A stretch of 64,000 nt of DNA from Bradyrhizobium arachidis (GCF_024758505.1 NZ_CP077970.1:1674001-1738000), one strand, 5' to 3'. Positions 27,811 to 37,170 are shown, counted from the first letter of the stretch. The notes: generated by a model from the sequence alone, not told the origin. Numbers and translations: made by a program.

Positions 27811-27891
27811 CTTGTATCCGCGCGCTCCCGAGGATGGGCCGCCAAACGAGTATAGATCGGAGCTTGCAAGCTCATGAAACTGACGCTCAGC

Positions 27892-28227
27892 TTAGCCTCC
27901 GCCTGTGGATACGGCGCGGCGAGTGAGGAACCGCACATCGCTTGATACATCGTAGTCCGCCGCGAACCGCAGCTCGCGGAGTGGACGTACCCGCCTGATC
28001 GATTCTTGGTATAGGTCATGCGCTTTGTAAGCTGCCAGTTCCGCCTCGTTCTCGAACTCGCCATAAACGATGACGTCGATGTCGTTGCCGAGCTGGTCGC
28101 GCTTGCGGTTGCGAGCAACCTCCAGCCGGCTTGCATGCGGAATGGTCGACAGAACCGAAAGGCCTTCGATGATCCGGTCAATGTGCGCCTCATCCTTGGC
28201 AGTGAACAAAACGATGTGACGGATCAT
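27892..28227 (-). CDS. Dabb-family (stress-responsive A/B barrel) protein
   Basis: A 111-aa ferredoxin-like alpha/beta barrel protein. MIRHIVLFTAKDEAHIDRIIEGLSVL opens the domain, followed by DVIVYGEFENEAELAAYKAHDLYQE, the usual Dabb pattern. Family members include small dimeric enzymes and cyclases in natural-product pathways and stress proteins of unknown function. The ATG at 28227 matches the family start; the frame extends upstream to 28293. It is the first gene of the minus-strand biosynthetic operon, about 80 bases before pabB. A catalytic role such as cyclisation of the product is possible but unproven. Confidence 0.8.
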   Translation of the reverse strand: MIRHIVLFTAKDEAHIDRIIEGLSVLSTIPHASRLEVARNRKRDQLGNDIDVIVYGEFENEAELAAYKAHDLYQESIRRVRPLRELRFAADYDVSSDVRFLTRRAVSTGGG

Positions 28228-28380
28228 GGATAGCTCTAGGCGTGCTTTTACAGATGGGGGCGCATAACTAACTTGGGATCGCGGCTTCCGCAACGCAACT
28301 CTGCTGCATCGCTGGTTGATGATCGATTGTTCGCGCTGTTGTGCCGCACTCCGTAACTCGCCTCGTCAGACGTTTCTTGA

Positions 28381-29013
28381 TCAGGAGGTCTGAAGGGCCA
28401 GGTGCTCGATGGTTTGAATGTGACGCGCGAGCAGATTACAGGCTTGGTCAAGGTTGCGCGCTCGCAGGGCCTGGAAAATCAGGCGATGATCTTGGTTGGA
28501 CCGTGGGCGCCAGCCGGCCGTGCGCGCCATCGCGAAGACCAGCCGAGAATTGGCAAGCTGAAGTTCGTCGAGACTTGCAAGCAGGCGCGGCATCGCACAC
28601 GGCGCAACCAGGGCGTAGTGAAAGGCCCGGTTGGCCATCTCAAACTCCTCAATCGTCTGGGCATTGTCTCCTTCAATCAGGGCAAGTTCGATGCGTGCCA
28701 AGTGGACCGATGAGAGCTTTGGAGCTGCATTGCGCAGCGCGACCACCTCGAGCGCTGCACGCATCTCGGCGATCTCCTTCACCGAGTTCGTGTCGAGCGG
28801 AGCAACCCTCACGCCTCGACGAGGTGCACTCACGACAAGATGTTGAGCCTCCAGTTGTCGAAAAGCCTCGCGCACCGGGACGTGACTTGAATTGAATTCT
28901 CGCGCGACATGATCTTGCCGAAGCGGGAAGTTCGGCTGCAGTGCGCCGTTGATAATGCGCTCGCCAATCGACTCGGCGATGCGTCCAGCAGTTGTCCTGT
29001 TCCCGCTCATCAT
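28381..29013 (-). CDS. bioR: GntR-family repressor of biotin genes
   Basis: A 210-aa FadR-type GntR regulator. The N-terminal winged helix-turn-helix shows IINGALQPNFPLRQDHVAREFNSSHVPVREAFRQLE, and the C-terminal half is an FCD ligand domain with the metal-site pattern FHYAL and the closing ARHIQ. It is divergent from bioB, and the region between them holds three copies of a TTATCTAT-type palindrome close to the known BioR box of Rhizobiales. BioR represses bioBFDA and often its own gene. Position and operators together support the name. No biotin ligase domain is present, as expected for BioR. Confidence 0.85.
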   Translation of the reverse strand: MMSGNRTTAGRIAESIGERIINGALQPNFPLRQDHVAREFNSSHVPVREAFRQLEAQHLVVSAPRRGVRVAPLDTNSVKEIAEMRAALEVVALRNAAPKLSSVHLARIELALIEGDNAQTIEEFEMANRAFHYALVAPCAMPRLLASLDELQLANSRLVFAMARTAGWRPRSNQDHRLIFQALRARNLDQACNLLARHIQTIEHLALQTS

Positions 29014-29016
29014 AGA

Positions 29017-29026
29017 TTATCTATCG
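29017..29026 (+). promoter_or_regulatory. BioR box 1 (bioR-proximal)
   Basis: TTATCTATCG, inside the longer palindrome ATAGATTATCTAT. It lies 4 bases upstream of the bioR start codon, so it fits autoregulation. Confidence 0.75.
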
Positions 29027-29081
29027 TAAAAATGGGTGCGCCCCGATAACACTTCGACTAGCATCGATCCTATGTCGCTGA

Positions 29082-29091
29082 CGATAGATAA
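29082..29091 (-). promoter_or_regulatory. BioR box 2
   Basis: CGATAGATAA, the exact reverse complement of box 1 (TTATCTATCG), located between bioR and bioB. Confidence 0.75.
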
Positions 29092-29100
29092 TTCGCGTGG

Positions 29101-29110
29101 TTATCTATGA
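29101..29110 (+). promoter_or_regulatory. BioR box 3 (bioB-proximal)
   Basis: TTATCTATGA, 18 bases upstream of the bioB start and 19 bases (centre to centre) from box 2, suggesting paired operators over the bioB promoter. Confidence 0.75.
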
Positions 29111-29128
29111 TTATGGACTTGGGGGCTC

Positions 29129-30124
29129 ATGGACGTTTGTGATGGAGTTGACCGGGACGGAAGCTGCGAGCTCGCGCAGGTCGGTGGGACATGGAAACGC
29201 ACTGATGCCGAAGCGCTCTATGAGCTGCCCTTCGCTGAGCTGATGTTTCGAGCGCAAAGCGTTCATCGCGACAACTTCGATCCAAACCACGTCGAAACAG
29301 CTAGCCTGCTCAGCGTCAAGACGGGGGGCTGCCCGGAAGACTGCGGCTACTGCGCGCAGAGCGCGCGCTACGAGACGGGGGTGAAAGCGACCCGCCTGAT
29401 GGATCGCAGCGACGTCGTCACCGCCGCGCAGCGCGCCAAGAAGGCAGGCGCGACCCGCTTCTGCATGGCTGCGGCTTGGCGAAGTCCGAAGGACCGCGAT
29501 CTCGATCGGGTCTGCGAGATGGTCAGCGCGGTCAAAGATCTTGGCATGGAAACCTGCGTCACGCTCGGCATGCTGACGCCGAAACAGGCGGCACGGCTTT
29601 CCGAGGCGGGGCTCGACTTCTACAATCACAATGTGGACACCTCGCCTGATTTTTACGGCAGGATCATCACCACCCGCTCGCTGCAGGACCGAATTGACAC
29701 GCTTGAGCGCGTGCGCGAGGCGGGAATCAAGGTCTGCTGCGGCGGCATTATCGGCATGGGCGAGCGCGCCCAGGATCGGCTCGACATGCTCGTCCTGCTC
29801 GCCAATCTCTCAAAGCCTCCGGAAAGCGTGCCGATCAATCTTTGGAGCGAGGTCAAGGGGGTTCCGGTCGTTGATACCGCGGAGGCTCCCGATCCGATCG
29901 CGCTGGTACGCCTGGTCGCAACCGCTCGGATCATGATGCCCAGAAGCGTGATTCGGTTGTCCGCCGGACGGCATGACATCACCGATGAATTGCACGCGCT
30001 GTGCTTTTTGGCCGGTGCAAATTCAATTTTCATCGGGGACGTGCTGCTCACGACTAAAAATCCGACAGCCCACCGCGACGTCAAGTTGTTGACCAAGCTC
30101 GGCATCACATCTGCCCTTGCCTGA
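29129..30124 (+). CDS. bioB: Biotin synthase
   Basis: A 331-aa radical-SAM enzyme that inserts sulfur into dethiobiotin. The SAM cluster motif CPEDCGYC (CxxxCxxC) lies in [20 protein letters not shown]. Conserved biotin synthase segments follow: [58 protein letters not shown] and RLSAGRHD, which carries the [2Fe-2S] arginine. The ATG at 29129 follows a GGGGG ribosome-site-like run, directly behind the BioR boxes. It is first in bioB-panD-bioF-bioD-bioA. Length and motifs are normal. Confidence 0.97.
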   Translation: MDVCDGVDRDGSCELAQVGGTWKRTDAEALYELPFAELMFRAQSVHRDNFDPNHVETASLLSVKTGGCPEDCGYCAQSARYETGVKATRLMDRSDVVTAAQRAKKAGATRFCMAAAWRSPKDRDLDRVCEMVSAVKDLGMETCVTLGMLTPKQAARLSEAGLDFYNHNVDTSPDFYGRIITTRSLQDRIDTLERVREAGIKVCCGGIIGMGERAQDRLDMLVLLANLSKPPESVPINLWSEVKGVPVVDTAEAPDPIALVRLVATARIMMPRSVIRLSAGRHDITDELHALCFLAGANSIFIGDVLLTTKNPTAHRDVKLLTKLGITSALA

Positions 30125-30178
30125 ACCAAAAGCGGCAGTGACCGAGCCCGTGTACAGACCTCCAAGATTCGGTGAGAC

Positions 30179-30532
30179 ATGCAGATAACCTTGTTGAAAG
30201 GCAAAATCCACTGCGCATCGGTGACCGAAGCCGATCTGCACTATGAAGGCTCAATTTCAATTGATCGTGCGCTACTGGACGCGGCGGGATTCCTGCTGAA
30301 CGAACGGGTCGAAATTCACAACGTAGAAACCGGCGCGCGATTTGCCACTTTTGTCACTGAGGCGCCGCGCGGCTCGGGTACTATAGACTTGAACGGTGCG
30401 GCTGCGCGACTGGCGTTACCTGGCGACAAAATCAGCATCCTTGCATACGCCTTACTTGATGAGGCGGAAGCCAAGACGTTCAGACCACGTATTGTGCTCG
30501 TCGATCGAGAAAATCGAATATTGCCGGTTTGA
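30179..30532 (+). CDS. panD: Aspartate 1-decarboxylase
   Basis: A 117-aa pyruvoyl-dependent decarboxylase that makes beta-alanine for pantothenate. The self-cleavage site Gly-Ser is in [10 protein letters not shown] (about residues 24-25), where Ser becomes the pyruvoyl group. [16 protein letters not shown] and [21 protein letters not shown] are the usual flanking motifs. It is placed inside the biotin operon, 54 bases after bioB, so it should be co-expressed with the biotin genes under BioR, while panB and panC lie 17 kb away. Confidence 0.95.
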   Translation: MQITLLKGKIHCASVTEADLHYEGSISIDRALLDAAGFLLNERVEIHNVETGARFATFVTEAPRGSGTIDLNGAAARLALPGDKISILAYALLDEAEAKTFRPRIVLVDRENRILPV

Positions 30533-30611
30533 TCGCGAAGCGGCCAACCGGAGCCGTTTTTCTGCGCGCTCCTCAGAATTTTGCGCAATTTCAATGCCCT
30601 CAGAGTGCACA

Positions 30612-31766
30612 ATGAACTCAATCCACGCGGGAAAAGCTGCCCCATATAGCTCGGCGTTGAACGTCCTGAAAGAGAACCACCGGTTGCGCAGCCTCAATCC
30701 GCGTGCAGGGATCGATTTCACGTCGAACGACTATCTCGCGCTCGCGAGCGCGCCGCGCATGAAGAAGGCTGTCTTGGCAGCGATTGAGGCCGGCACACCG
30801 ATCGGGGCCGGCGGGTCGCGGCTCCTGCGCGGCAATTGCGAAGAGCACGAACGTCTGGAAGCTGAAGCAGCCAGGTTCTTTGGCGCCGAGACAGCGCTTT
30901 TCTTCTGTAGCGGTTATGTCGCAAATTTTGCGGTCCTGACGACGGTGCCGCAGAAAGGCGATCTGCTCGTTCTCGATTCTCTGGTGCACGCGAGCATTCA
31001 TGAAGGCGCGCGAGCCGCCCGCGCTGACTTTCGGATCAGCGCGCATAACGATCCAGAGGCGGTTGCAAGCGCGATTCGTGACTGGCGGGCCAATGGCGGA
31101 GTTGGCCGTGTCTGGATCGTGGCCGAAAGCCTCTATAGCATGGACGGCGATTTTGCACCGCTTAAGGAGCTGGTTGCGCTCGCCGACCGCCATGATGCGT
31201 TCCTGATGGTGGATGAGGCCCATGCCACAGGCGTTTACGGTGAAAAGGGACGGGGGCTCACCACACCTTACGAGGGGCGAGAAAATCTACTGGTCGTTCA
31301 TACTTGCGGCAAGGCGCTGGGCGCTGCGGGTGCGCTCGTCACCGCGTCCGGCGTCCTGCGAGACTTCATGGTCAATCGGTGCCGTCCCTTTATCTTCGCC
31401 ACCGCGCCCTCGCCGTTGATCGCCGTTGCCGTGCGAGAGGCGATTCTGATCCTGCAGCAGGAACCCGAGCGTCAGCAGCGCCTCATTGACCTGGTCGCGT
31501 TCACGCATCGGCAGATGAAACAGCGCGGTTGGAAAGGTCCTTCGAACTCGCAGATCGTACCCTACATTGTAGGCGACAATGCGCGTGCGATGCGGCTCGC
31601 TTCCGCGCTGCAGGCGCGCGGCTTCGACATCCGCGGAATCCGCCCCCCAACCGTACCTGCGGGCACGGCTCGTTTGCGAATCTCGCTGACACTTAACGTC
31701 GGCGAAGCTGACGTCCGCGCAATGCTCGATGCCCTCGTCGAGGAGACGGAAAGTATACTTCGATGA
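30612..31766 (+). CDS. bioF: 8-amino-7-oxononanoate synthase
   Basis: A 384-aa alpha-oxoamine synthase that condenses pimeloyl-ACP/CoA with alanine. Motifs are [62 protein letters not shown] and the PLP-lysine segment [12 protein letters not shown]. The last has HTCGKA where many BioF proteins have GTFGKA. The start at 30612 gives the normal N-terminus; the frame is open further upstream through panD. It overlaps bioD by 4 bases (ATGA). Confidence 0.95.
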   Translation: MNSIHAGKAAPYSSALNVLKENHRLRSLNPRAGIDFTSNDYLALASAPRMKKAVLAAIEAGTPIGAGGSRLLRGNCEEHERLEAEAARFFGAETALFFCSGYVANFAVLTTVPQKGDLLVLDSLVHASIHEGARAARADFRISAHNDPEAVASAIRDWRANGGVGRVWIVAESLYSMDGDFAPLKELVALADRHDAFLMVDEAHATGVYGEKGRGLTTPYEGRENLLVVHTCGKALGAAGALVTASGVLRDFMVNRCRPFIFATAPSPLIAVAVREAILILQQEPERQQRLIDLVAFTHRQMKQRGWKGPSNSQIVPYIVGDNARAMRLASALQARGFDIRGIRPPTVPAGTARLRISLTLNVGEADVRAMLDALVEETESILR

Positions 31767-32407
31767 GTCCAAGGATAGTGGTAACGGGCACGGATACCGG
31801 AATCGGTAAGACCGTGTTTTCGTCGGGGCTCGCGAACCTCCTTGGTGCGAATTATTGGAAGCCAGTTCAGGCCGGCCTCGGTGGAGAGACCGATAGCGAG
31901 ACCGTCGCGCGGCTGGGCGGCCTCTCAGCCGACCGCATCTTGCAAGAGCGCTACCGTCTTCGAACGCCCGCCTCACCTCATTATTCCGCAGAGCTTGACG
32001 GAGTTCGCGTCGATGCAGATTCGCTCGATGTGCCAGATGCCGGGGGACGGCCATTGGTTATAGAGGGCGCGGGCGGGCTGATGGTGCCGCTGAGTGGCGA
32101 CACACTTTACATTGATGTGTTCGAGCGCTGGCGGCTTCCAGTGGTGCTTTGCGCGAGCACAGTCCTTGGCACCATCAATCACTCACTGCTGTCGATAGAG
32201 GCTCTCCGAAAGCGTGAGATCCCAATACTCGGGATGGCCTTCATTGGCGAAAGAAATGCCGAGACTCAGACAGTCATCCGCGAGATGGGGCGGGTGCGTT
32301 GGCTGGGACGATTGCCATGGCTCTCTGACCTCACCGCGGACACGCTGCAGGCAGCGTTCAAAGCCTCATTCCGTGCAGATAGTTTCAAGTTGTATGCCAA
32401 AGAATAA
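31763..32407 (+). CDS. bioD: Dethiobiotin synthetase
   Basis: A 214-aa ATP-dependent carboxylase-ligase that closes the ureido ring of dethiobiotin. The P-loop is [19 protein letters not shown], with YWKPVQAG and [13 protein letters not shown] as further family motifs. It starts in the ATGA overlap with bioF and ends 14 bases inside bioA. Length is normal. Confidence 0.95.
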   Translation: MSPRIVVTGTDTGIGKTVFSSGLANLLGANYWKPVQAGLGGETDSETVARLGGLSADRILQERYRLRTPASPHYSAELDGVRVDADSLDVPDAGGRPLVIEGAGGLMVPLSGDTLYIDVFERWRLPVVLCASTVLGTINHSLLSIEALRKREIPILGMAFIGERNAETQTVIREMGRVRWLGRLPWLSDLTADTLQAAFKASFRADSFKLYAKE

Positions 32408-33701
32408 GTCTCCGATCTGGCATCCGTTCACGCAACACGCTCTTCAAGATGAGATGACGCGGGTTGTTCGGGGAAATGGTGCCTATCTCCACACCGCGGA
32501 TGGTCGCCGTATCATCGATGCAATCTCATCCTGGTGGGTGGTGACGCATGGTCACTGCCATCCACATATCGTGCGCGCGATTCAGGAACAGGCAGGTAAG
32601 CTCAATCAGATCATCTTTGCCGGGCATACCCACGATCCTGCGGAGGAAGTTGCCGCGCAGCTCCTGAAGTTCGCGCCCCCAGGGCTCGAGCATGTCTTCT
32701 TCTCCGACAGCGGCTCAGCAAGCGTCGAAGTCGCGTTAAAAATGGCACTCGGCTATTGGCACAATGTCGGCAAGCAGCGAATACGCATTGTCGTGATGCA
32801 ACATTCCTATCATGGCGACACGATAGGTGGGATGTCGGTGGGGGCGCGCGGCGTCTTCAACGAGGCGTACGGACCCTTGCTGTTCGACGTCATCTCAGTC
32901 CCGTTTCCCGCAACAGGTCGTGAGCAGGACACGCTGGACGCCCTTGAGTTGGCATGCCGAAACGAAATACCAGCGGCCTTTATTGCGGAGCCTCTGATAT
33001 TAGGGGCAGGCGGAATGCTGATGTATCCAGCCTGGGTGCTCAGGGAGATGAAGCGGATCTGCGAGGCGTCTGACGTCCTGTTCATTGCCGATGAGGTCAT
33101 GACCGGCTGGGGTCGGACGGGAACACTCTTCGCATGCGAGCAGGCCAATATCACACCAGATATCGTCTGTTATTCCAAGGGCATTACGGGAGGAACGCTT
33201 CCCCTCGCCGTAACACTCTGTCGCGCGGATATTTTCGATGCCCACTATTCGATAGATCGGACGCGCACGTTCTTTCATTCGAGCTCATATACTGCAAATC
33301 CCGTGGCCTGCGCCGCCGCAAAAGCCAATCTGGATCTCTGGCAAGATCCCAATACTCGCCAGCGCGTGGCAGAGATCGCCGTGATGCAAGAAAAGGCGAT
33401 CGAGCCGTTCCGGGCCGATGCACGCTTCGGAAACGTTCGTCGAACCGGCACGATTACAGCACTCGATCTGAAGACGAGCGATTCGGGCTATCTGGCGGAT
33501 ATCGGTCCGAAGCTCCAGGCCTTCTTTAACAATCGAAATCTGCTGCTTCGGCCACTTGGCAATACGATCTACGTGCTGCCACCGTACTGTGCGACAGCGG
33601 CAGACTTTGATGAAATCTATGCTGGCATCTGGGATGCAGCCGATGCGCTGGCTGGAAGAAACGCTCTGCGGGCTGAGAAGCCGGAAGCGAGCGTCTGTTA
33701 G
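32394..33701 (+). CDS. bioA: Adenosylmethionine-8-amino-7-oxononanoate aminotransferase
   Basis: A 435-aa class III aminotransferase that forms 7,8-diaminononanoate using S-adenosylmethionine. It shows [72 protein letters not shown] and the PLP lysine in [16 protein letters not shown]. All are typical of BioA. The start codon lies inside the end of bioD. It is the last gene of the operon and stops 40 bases before a tRNA fragment that appears to bound this genomic block. Confidence 0.96.
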   Translation: MPKNKSPIWHPFTQHALQDEMTRVVRGNGAYLHTADGRRIIDAISSWWVVTHGHCHPHIVRAIQEQAGKLNQIIFAGHTHDPAEEVAAQLLKFAPPGLEHVFFSDSGSASVEVALKMALGYWHNVGKQRIRIVVMQHSYHGDTIGGMSVGARGVFNEAYGPLLFDVISVPFPATGREQDTLDALELACRNEIPAAFIAEPLILGAGGMLMYPAWVLREMKRICEASDVLFIADEVMTGWGRTGTLFACEQANITPDIVCYSKGITGGTLPLAVTLCRADIFDAHYSIDRTRTFFHSSSYTANPVACAAAKANLDLWQDPNTRQRVAEIAVMQEKAIEPFRADARFGNVRRTGTITALDLKTSDSGYLADIGPKLQAFFNNRNLLLRPLGNTIYVLPPYCATAADFDEIYAGIWDAADALAGRNALRAEKPEASVC

Positions 33702-33740
33702 CTTTTTCGGCGGTGTTGCGATGATCGCAATCCCCTGAAC

Positions 33741-33790
33741 CCTAGCCTGGGGGCTAGGGGTCGGAGGTTCAAATCCTCTCGCTCCGACCA
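33741..33790 (+). tRNA. 3' fragment of a tRNA-Pro(GGG)-like gene, attachment-site scar
   Basis: Fifty bases match the anticodon arm, variable loop, T arm (GGAGG TTCAAAT CCTCT), acceptor 3' strand CGCTCCG, discriminator A and encoded CCA of a tRNA. CTGGGGG forms the anticodon loop, but one G appears to be missing from the arm. No D arm or 5' acceptor strand CGGAGCG is found upstream. This is the usual footprint left where an integrase inserted an element into a tRNA 3' end. It is not a functional tRNA. Confidence 0.75.
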
Positions 33791-33821
33791 AATTAAGAAG
33801 AAAAATCAATGCATTGCCTAG

Positions 33822-33843
33822 CGGGCCTTTCGGGGCCCGTTTT
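33822..33843 (+). terminator. Hairpin terminator behind the tRNA fragment
   Basis: CGGGCC and GGCCCG form a 6-bp stem with loop TTTCGG, followed by TTTT. It lies 32 bases past the tRNA CCA. A native tRNA terminator carried with the displaced 3' end is the natural reading. Confidence 0.7.
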
Positions 33844-34094
33844 GCTGTCGACGTTGTGTAAGCACGGTGTCACCACCGGCGCGTTTTTGATGATCTGACC
33901 TTCTGCCAGCACTGTGACCAACGTCCCGCGAACACTTTGAGAGTTTGACTGGAAAACGGCAACGGGAGCATGCCCGGAGCCAACCTTGCGGGTATAGTCG
34001 AGCGGCACAACTGAGAGGTCGTGGCGCGAAGGCCCGAACGGGGCTGGAGAAGGCTTGCGCATCGACCTAGGCCGCTAATCGCTGGAACCGCTGC

Positions 34095-35268
34095 GTGCTC
34101 GAAAATGCATTAATCCGGGGCGCTGGTGTCGACGGGGCCGTCGATATCGGGCTCGTCGCTGAGACGCTGCTGTTCTATCGGTCGACCCATTTGCTTGTCG
34201 ACATGGCCTCCCTCCCGGCTCTTTGCGTTCAATTGGGGCCGGACGGACTGTTGTCGCTATTGCGATGGCCGGAAGTCACCGCTTCGTATTGCCCGGACAC
34301 TCCGACGGTCCTAACGAATACGCAACGAGGACTATCGCAGCACGACTTCGGCCAATTGTTTTTGCACGGAGAAAGCGCAAAAAAACGATGCTCACGATCA
34401 AATCGCCTTAATCATCACTCGGTCCGGCGAATTAAACGTTCCCGTCAAAACCGTAGATCAGATCGTCGATCTCCTCAAAATTCATCGCCTGCCTCAAGAT
34501 ATCGGAACGATTGCAAATTCGGCGAGGGCCGATTGCGATGACCCTCACTTCGTGAGCATGGCAGCTCGCACAGTTCTCGAAACGGTGCGCCCGTCTTTCG
34601 CCATACCCAAGAACATGCAGTTTAGCGTCATAAATCTTGGCGGCGAGTTTGCGATCGACACAAATTTGGATTTTGACGCGATAAATCGATCATCCAACGG
34701 CAACGCGATATCGGGAGCTTATATTCTGGCCCATATCGTGAGCGCCCGCGCCGATACGTACTTCGCGGCGGACTATATGAGCGAACTGGTGACCAGCCCG
34801 GCTAACTCCGCGCTGATCCGGCTTAAGCATTTCGATTTCGTGCGGCGTCGGATCAAAAGCGAAGATCAGCACGACATGTTTGAGAACGTCGTGCTCAACG
34901 ATGCACGCACGGTGCGTGAAGTTCTCAATTCAAAAGAGCGCTCAATTACGGAGTTTTTCCGCTTGTTAGATGATGGAGCAAAGTTCCGAGAATGGATGCA
35001 TGCGCAACATCCAGATGCCCAGCTCGTCCGCGAATATTACGATCAGGTGAACAAAAAGACTTGGATCGGAAGGCTGCCCGGGAAATCCCTTCGGTTCGTA
35101 TTCTTCACTGGGGCGGGAATGCTCGCCGATATGCTTGCTCCAACGGGATTGGGCACAGCTGCAGGGCTTACCTTGGGTGCGGCAGATAGCTTGCTGGTCG
35201 ATAAGCTGTTGAGAGGCTGGCGACCCAGCCAATTTATCGAAGGGCCGCTGAAACGCTTTGCCACTTGA
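34095..35268 (+). pseudogene. Unrecognised gene interrupted by a +1 change in an A7 run
   Basis: A frame opening at the GTG 34095 (MLENALIRGAGVDGAVDIGLV) reads well to residue 96, but after the seven-A run at 34379-34385 it degenerates and stops. The +1 frame from that run continues without a stop (NDAHDQIALIITRSGELNVPVK) into a frame ending at 35268. Removing one A joins them into a single 390-aa protein. The C-terminal part has a glycine-rich hydrophobic segment (FVFFTGAGMLADMLAPTGLGTAAGLTLG), which could insert in a membrane. No family is recognised. It may be broken, a sequencing artefact, or a slippage site; a start at 34552 would give only the last 238 residues. Confidence 0.6.
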
Positions 35269-35333
35269 GCCGACAACACGCATTTAATCGGCGCGCTTGG
35301 TCCCCAACTGAACGATGCATTCAGAGGAACGCG

Positions 35334-35555
35334 ATGATCCGGCTTCAGAAATTCGTCGAACGAGGCGCCTTCGGAGAAGGTCCCGGTCGCGCCGCGTACG
35401 TGTTCGAACCGACGAAGCTCCCTGAACCGAGCAGCGGCTTCAAGTGGCAGGTCGTGGGCGACTTCATGCCTGGCGATGCCATCCTCGCGGACCCCGGGCT
35501 GAAACAAGTATTCGAGGTCGCACTGAAACATGGCTGCGCAGTGGTGGCGCGCTAG
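35334..35555 (+). CDS. Small hypothetical protein
   Basis: A 73-aa protein from an ATG with AGAGGAA 5 bases upstream. The sequence MIRLQKFVERGAFGEGPGRA and the ending DPGLKQVFEVALKHGCAVVAR show no known motif. It follows the frameshifted gene by 65 bases on the same strand and probably shares its transcript. The frame also opens upstream at 35265, but the ribosome site favours the shorter form. Confidence 0.6.
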   Translation: MIRLQKFVERGAFGEGPGRAAYVFEPTKLPEPSSGFKWQVVGDFMPGDAILADPGLKQVFEVALKHGCAVVAR

Positions 35556-35608
35556 CGCCGTCGCGCGCGACCATATCGCAAGAAGCATTTCCAGCCGGGT
35601 AGAATTGG

Positions 35609-35953
35609 ATGAAGACTGACCGCTTTCCCTATGAGACGTCCCGGTGGAGCAACCTACCGGAACAAGCCAAACGATGGTTCGAAGAACTTGAAACACTGGG
35701 CCCGCAGAACGTCCGGGCCAGATTGGCACAAACCGACGCCGGTTCTGCCGGTACCATTGCGATCGGCGAAATGCAGGTTTTGACGATCGGCTTCGCGCAG
35801 GAATGGTTGGCGTGGCATGACCAGAAGCGCGACGCCCTGGAAGCCGAGAGGCACAGTCAGCATGTGTTCTGGACACGTTTTGCGGCTTGGGCCGCGACTG
35901 TCGCCGCGGCCTCCGCGGTAATCGTCTGTGCGTGGACGATCTTCCACAAATAA
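35609..35953 (+). CDS. Small membrane-anchored hypothetical protein
   Basis: A 114-aa protein with a soluble, charged N-terminal part (SRWSNLPEQAKRWFEELETLG) and one C-terminal transmembrane helix (FAAWAATVAAASAVIVCAWTIF) followed by HK. It is therefore probably anchored with its N-terminal part in the cytoplasm. No family is recognised. It lies in a same-strand run of unknown genes after the tRNA scar. Confidence 0.6.
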   Translation: MKTDRFPYETSRWSNLPEQAKRWFEELETLGPQNVRARLAQTDAGSAGTIAIGEMQVLTIGFAQEWLAWHDQKRDALEAERHSQHVFWTRFAAWAATVAAASAVIVCAWTIFHK

Positions 35954-35967
35954 CGCTCACGTGCAAA

Positions 35968-36608
35968 ATGAACCAGATTTTCGACCCCACCAATTGGGAC
36001 TTGCTGTCCTTGCTGAAGACGGCGGTCGGAACTGGGATAGGAACGGCCGCCGTGCAGGGCGGCATCGCCCTTTACCGAGAACGCACGCTGAAGAACGAGC
36101 ATGCCGCCTACCTCGCTTTGCGGCTGGCGGTGCTCTTGGAGGCATACGCTTCCGAGTGCTGCGATTTCTATTCCGACAATGCCAATGCCGAGCAGCTGCC
36201 TAATGAACCCTATCCCTCTTGGAACACGAAGCTGCCGGACCTGCCCGAATATCCTGACGACACTGAGGCCTGGCGGACGCTGGACAAAAAGCTTCTAGCG
36301 AAATGCTTGAATTTTCCGAATCGAGTTCATGCCAGTCAGAACGCTATCGCCGCATGCGGCGAACACACGATGGACGATCTCGACGTAACGTTGGACGAAC
36401 AAGCATCCGCGCGCGGCGCCGAGGCTTGGGAGATCGCGTCCGCGCTCCGCGAAGCATATAGGCTCGATCGAGCAGAGATCGTCTTCGACTACTACAGCGT
36501 CCTCCAAAAGGTTCTGAAACAGTCACGGGAAGAGCGCAAAAACGAGAGGAAAGCCAATGGTCCTTCCTCAGCGAGCTTTCTGCCCGCGAGAAGGATCTCC
36601 CGGCCTAA
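35968..36608 (+). CDS. Hypothetical protein, C-terminus probably frameshifted
   Basis: Starts MNQIFDPTNWDLLSLLKTAVGTG at 35968. The product begins with a possible membrane-associated helix and continues as a charged helical protein of about 190 residues. At the five-A run 36538-36542 the annotated frame leaves the coding-like sequence and runs on to 36753, through 128 bases of the next gene. Adding one A restores KKREESQWSFLSELSAREKDLPA and a stop at 36606-36608, 17 bases before the next start. I therefore give 36608 as the intended end. Function unknown. Confidence 0.55.
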
Positions 36609-36625
36609 CAGAGGAAGTGCAACAC

Positions 36626-37036
36626 ATGCCCACACCAGAAAGTCTGGCTTATCTGACAGCTTCGAATGCTGTTCCACTGGTCGGCGCAGACGGAAAGATG
36701 ATCGCGCTTCAATTCACGCTGGGGAACGGCAAGATTGTCAATATCGGACTTGATGTTGATGCCGGCGCGCGGCTTGCGCACGACATGGCAACCGCCCTTT
36801 CAGCAAGCGTTAAAAGCGCAGCCCCTGGAGGGCTCGGCTTCACAAGAATGACGCCGGTCACTCGGGTGCAGGCGCACCCGACCGATCAACCTGAGGAGAT
36901 CGCCCTCGGACTGATCGATCGGACCGGCCTTGCTCACTATTTCGTTCTTCAAAAGCAGACCAGCAGCGAACTTCGTTCCTCGCTTCGATCCGCTGAAAGC
37001 ATAGCGCGCGTGGGGGTTCAACTTCCAAAAGCGTAA
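36626..37036 (+). CDS. Hypothetical protein
   Basis: A 136-aa protein starting MPTPESLAYLTASNAVPLVGADGKMIALQF with GAGGAAG upstream. It is predicted to be a soluble alpha/beta protein with no recognised motif; the middle (NIGLDVDAGARLAHDMATALSASV) is helical. It is the last of the plus-strand run of unknown genes and faces a convergent minus-strand gene. Confidence 0.6.
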   Translation: MPTPESLAYLTASNAVPLVGADGKMIALQFTLGNGKIVNIGLDVDAGARLAHDMATALSASVKSAAPGGLGFTRMTPVTRVQAHPTDQPEEIALGLIDRTGLAHYFVLQKQTSSELRSSLRSAESIARVGVQLPKA

Positions 37037-37170
37037 AGCGACCCGCGCCAAAGCGCTGCCTCGATCTGGATCGCATCGTCGGAACGTCGCTGGACGAGAG
37101 CTCCGAACACTTCGGCAGCCGCTCAGTCGAAAGAGCCCGGCTAATCTGAGCGCGCGAGCCGCAGCGCGCG

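Noticed and set aside
27840..27885. tts-box-like sequence (CGTCAGTTTCATGAGCTTGC) before pabB on the minus strand
   Set aside because: It departs from the consensus at several fixed positions (the TCG core and the AAGCT half). Compared with the site at 44134 it is not convincing.
33702..33790. Complete functional tRNA gene
   Set aside because: No D arm or 5' acceptor strand is present upstream, and the anticodon arm appears to lack one base.
33793..34062. 89-codon minus-strand frame behind the tRNA fragment
   Set aside because: It overlaps the hairpin terminator and has only a weak ribosome site. No family is recognised.
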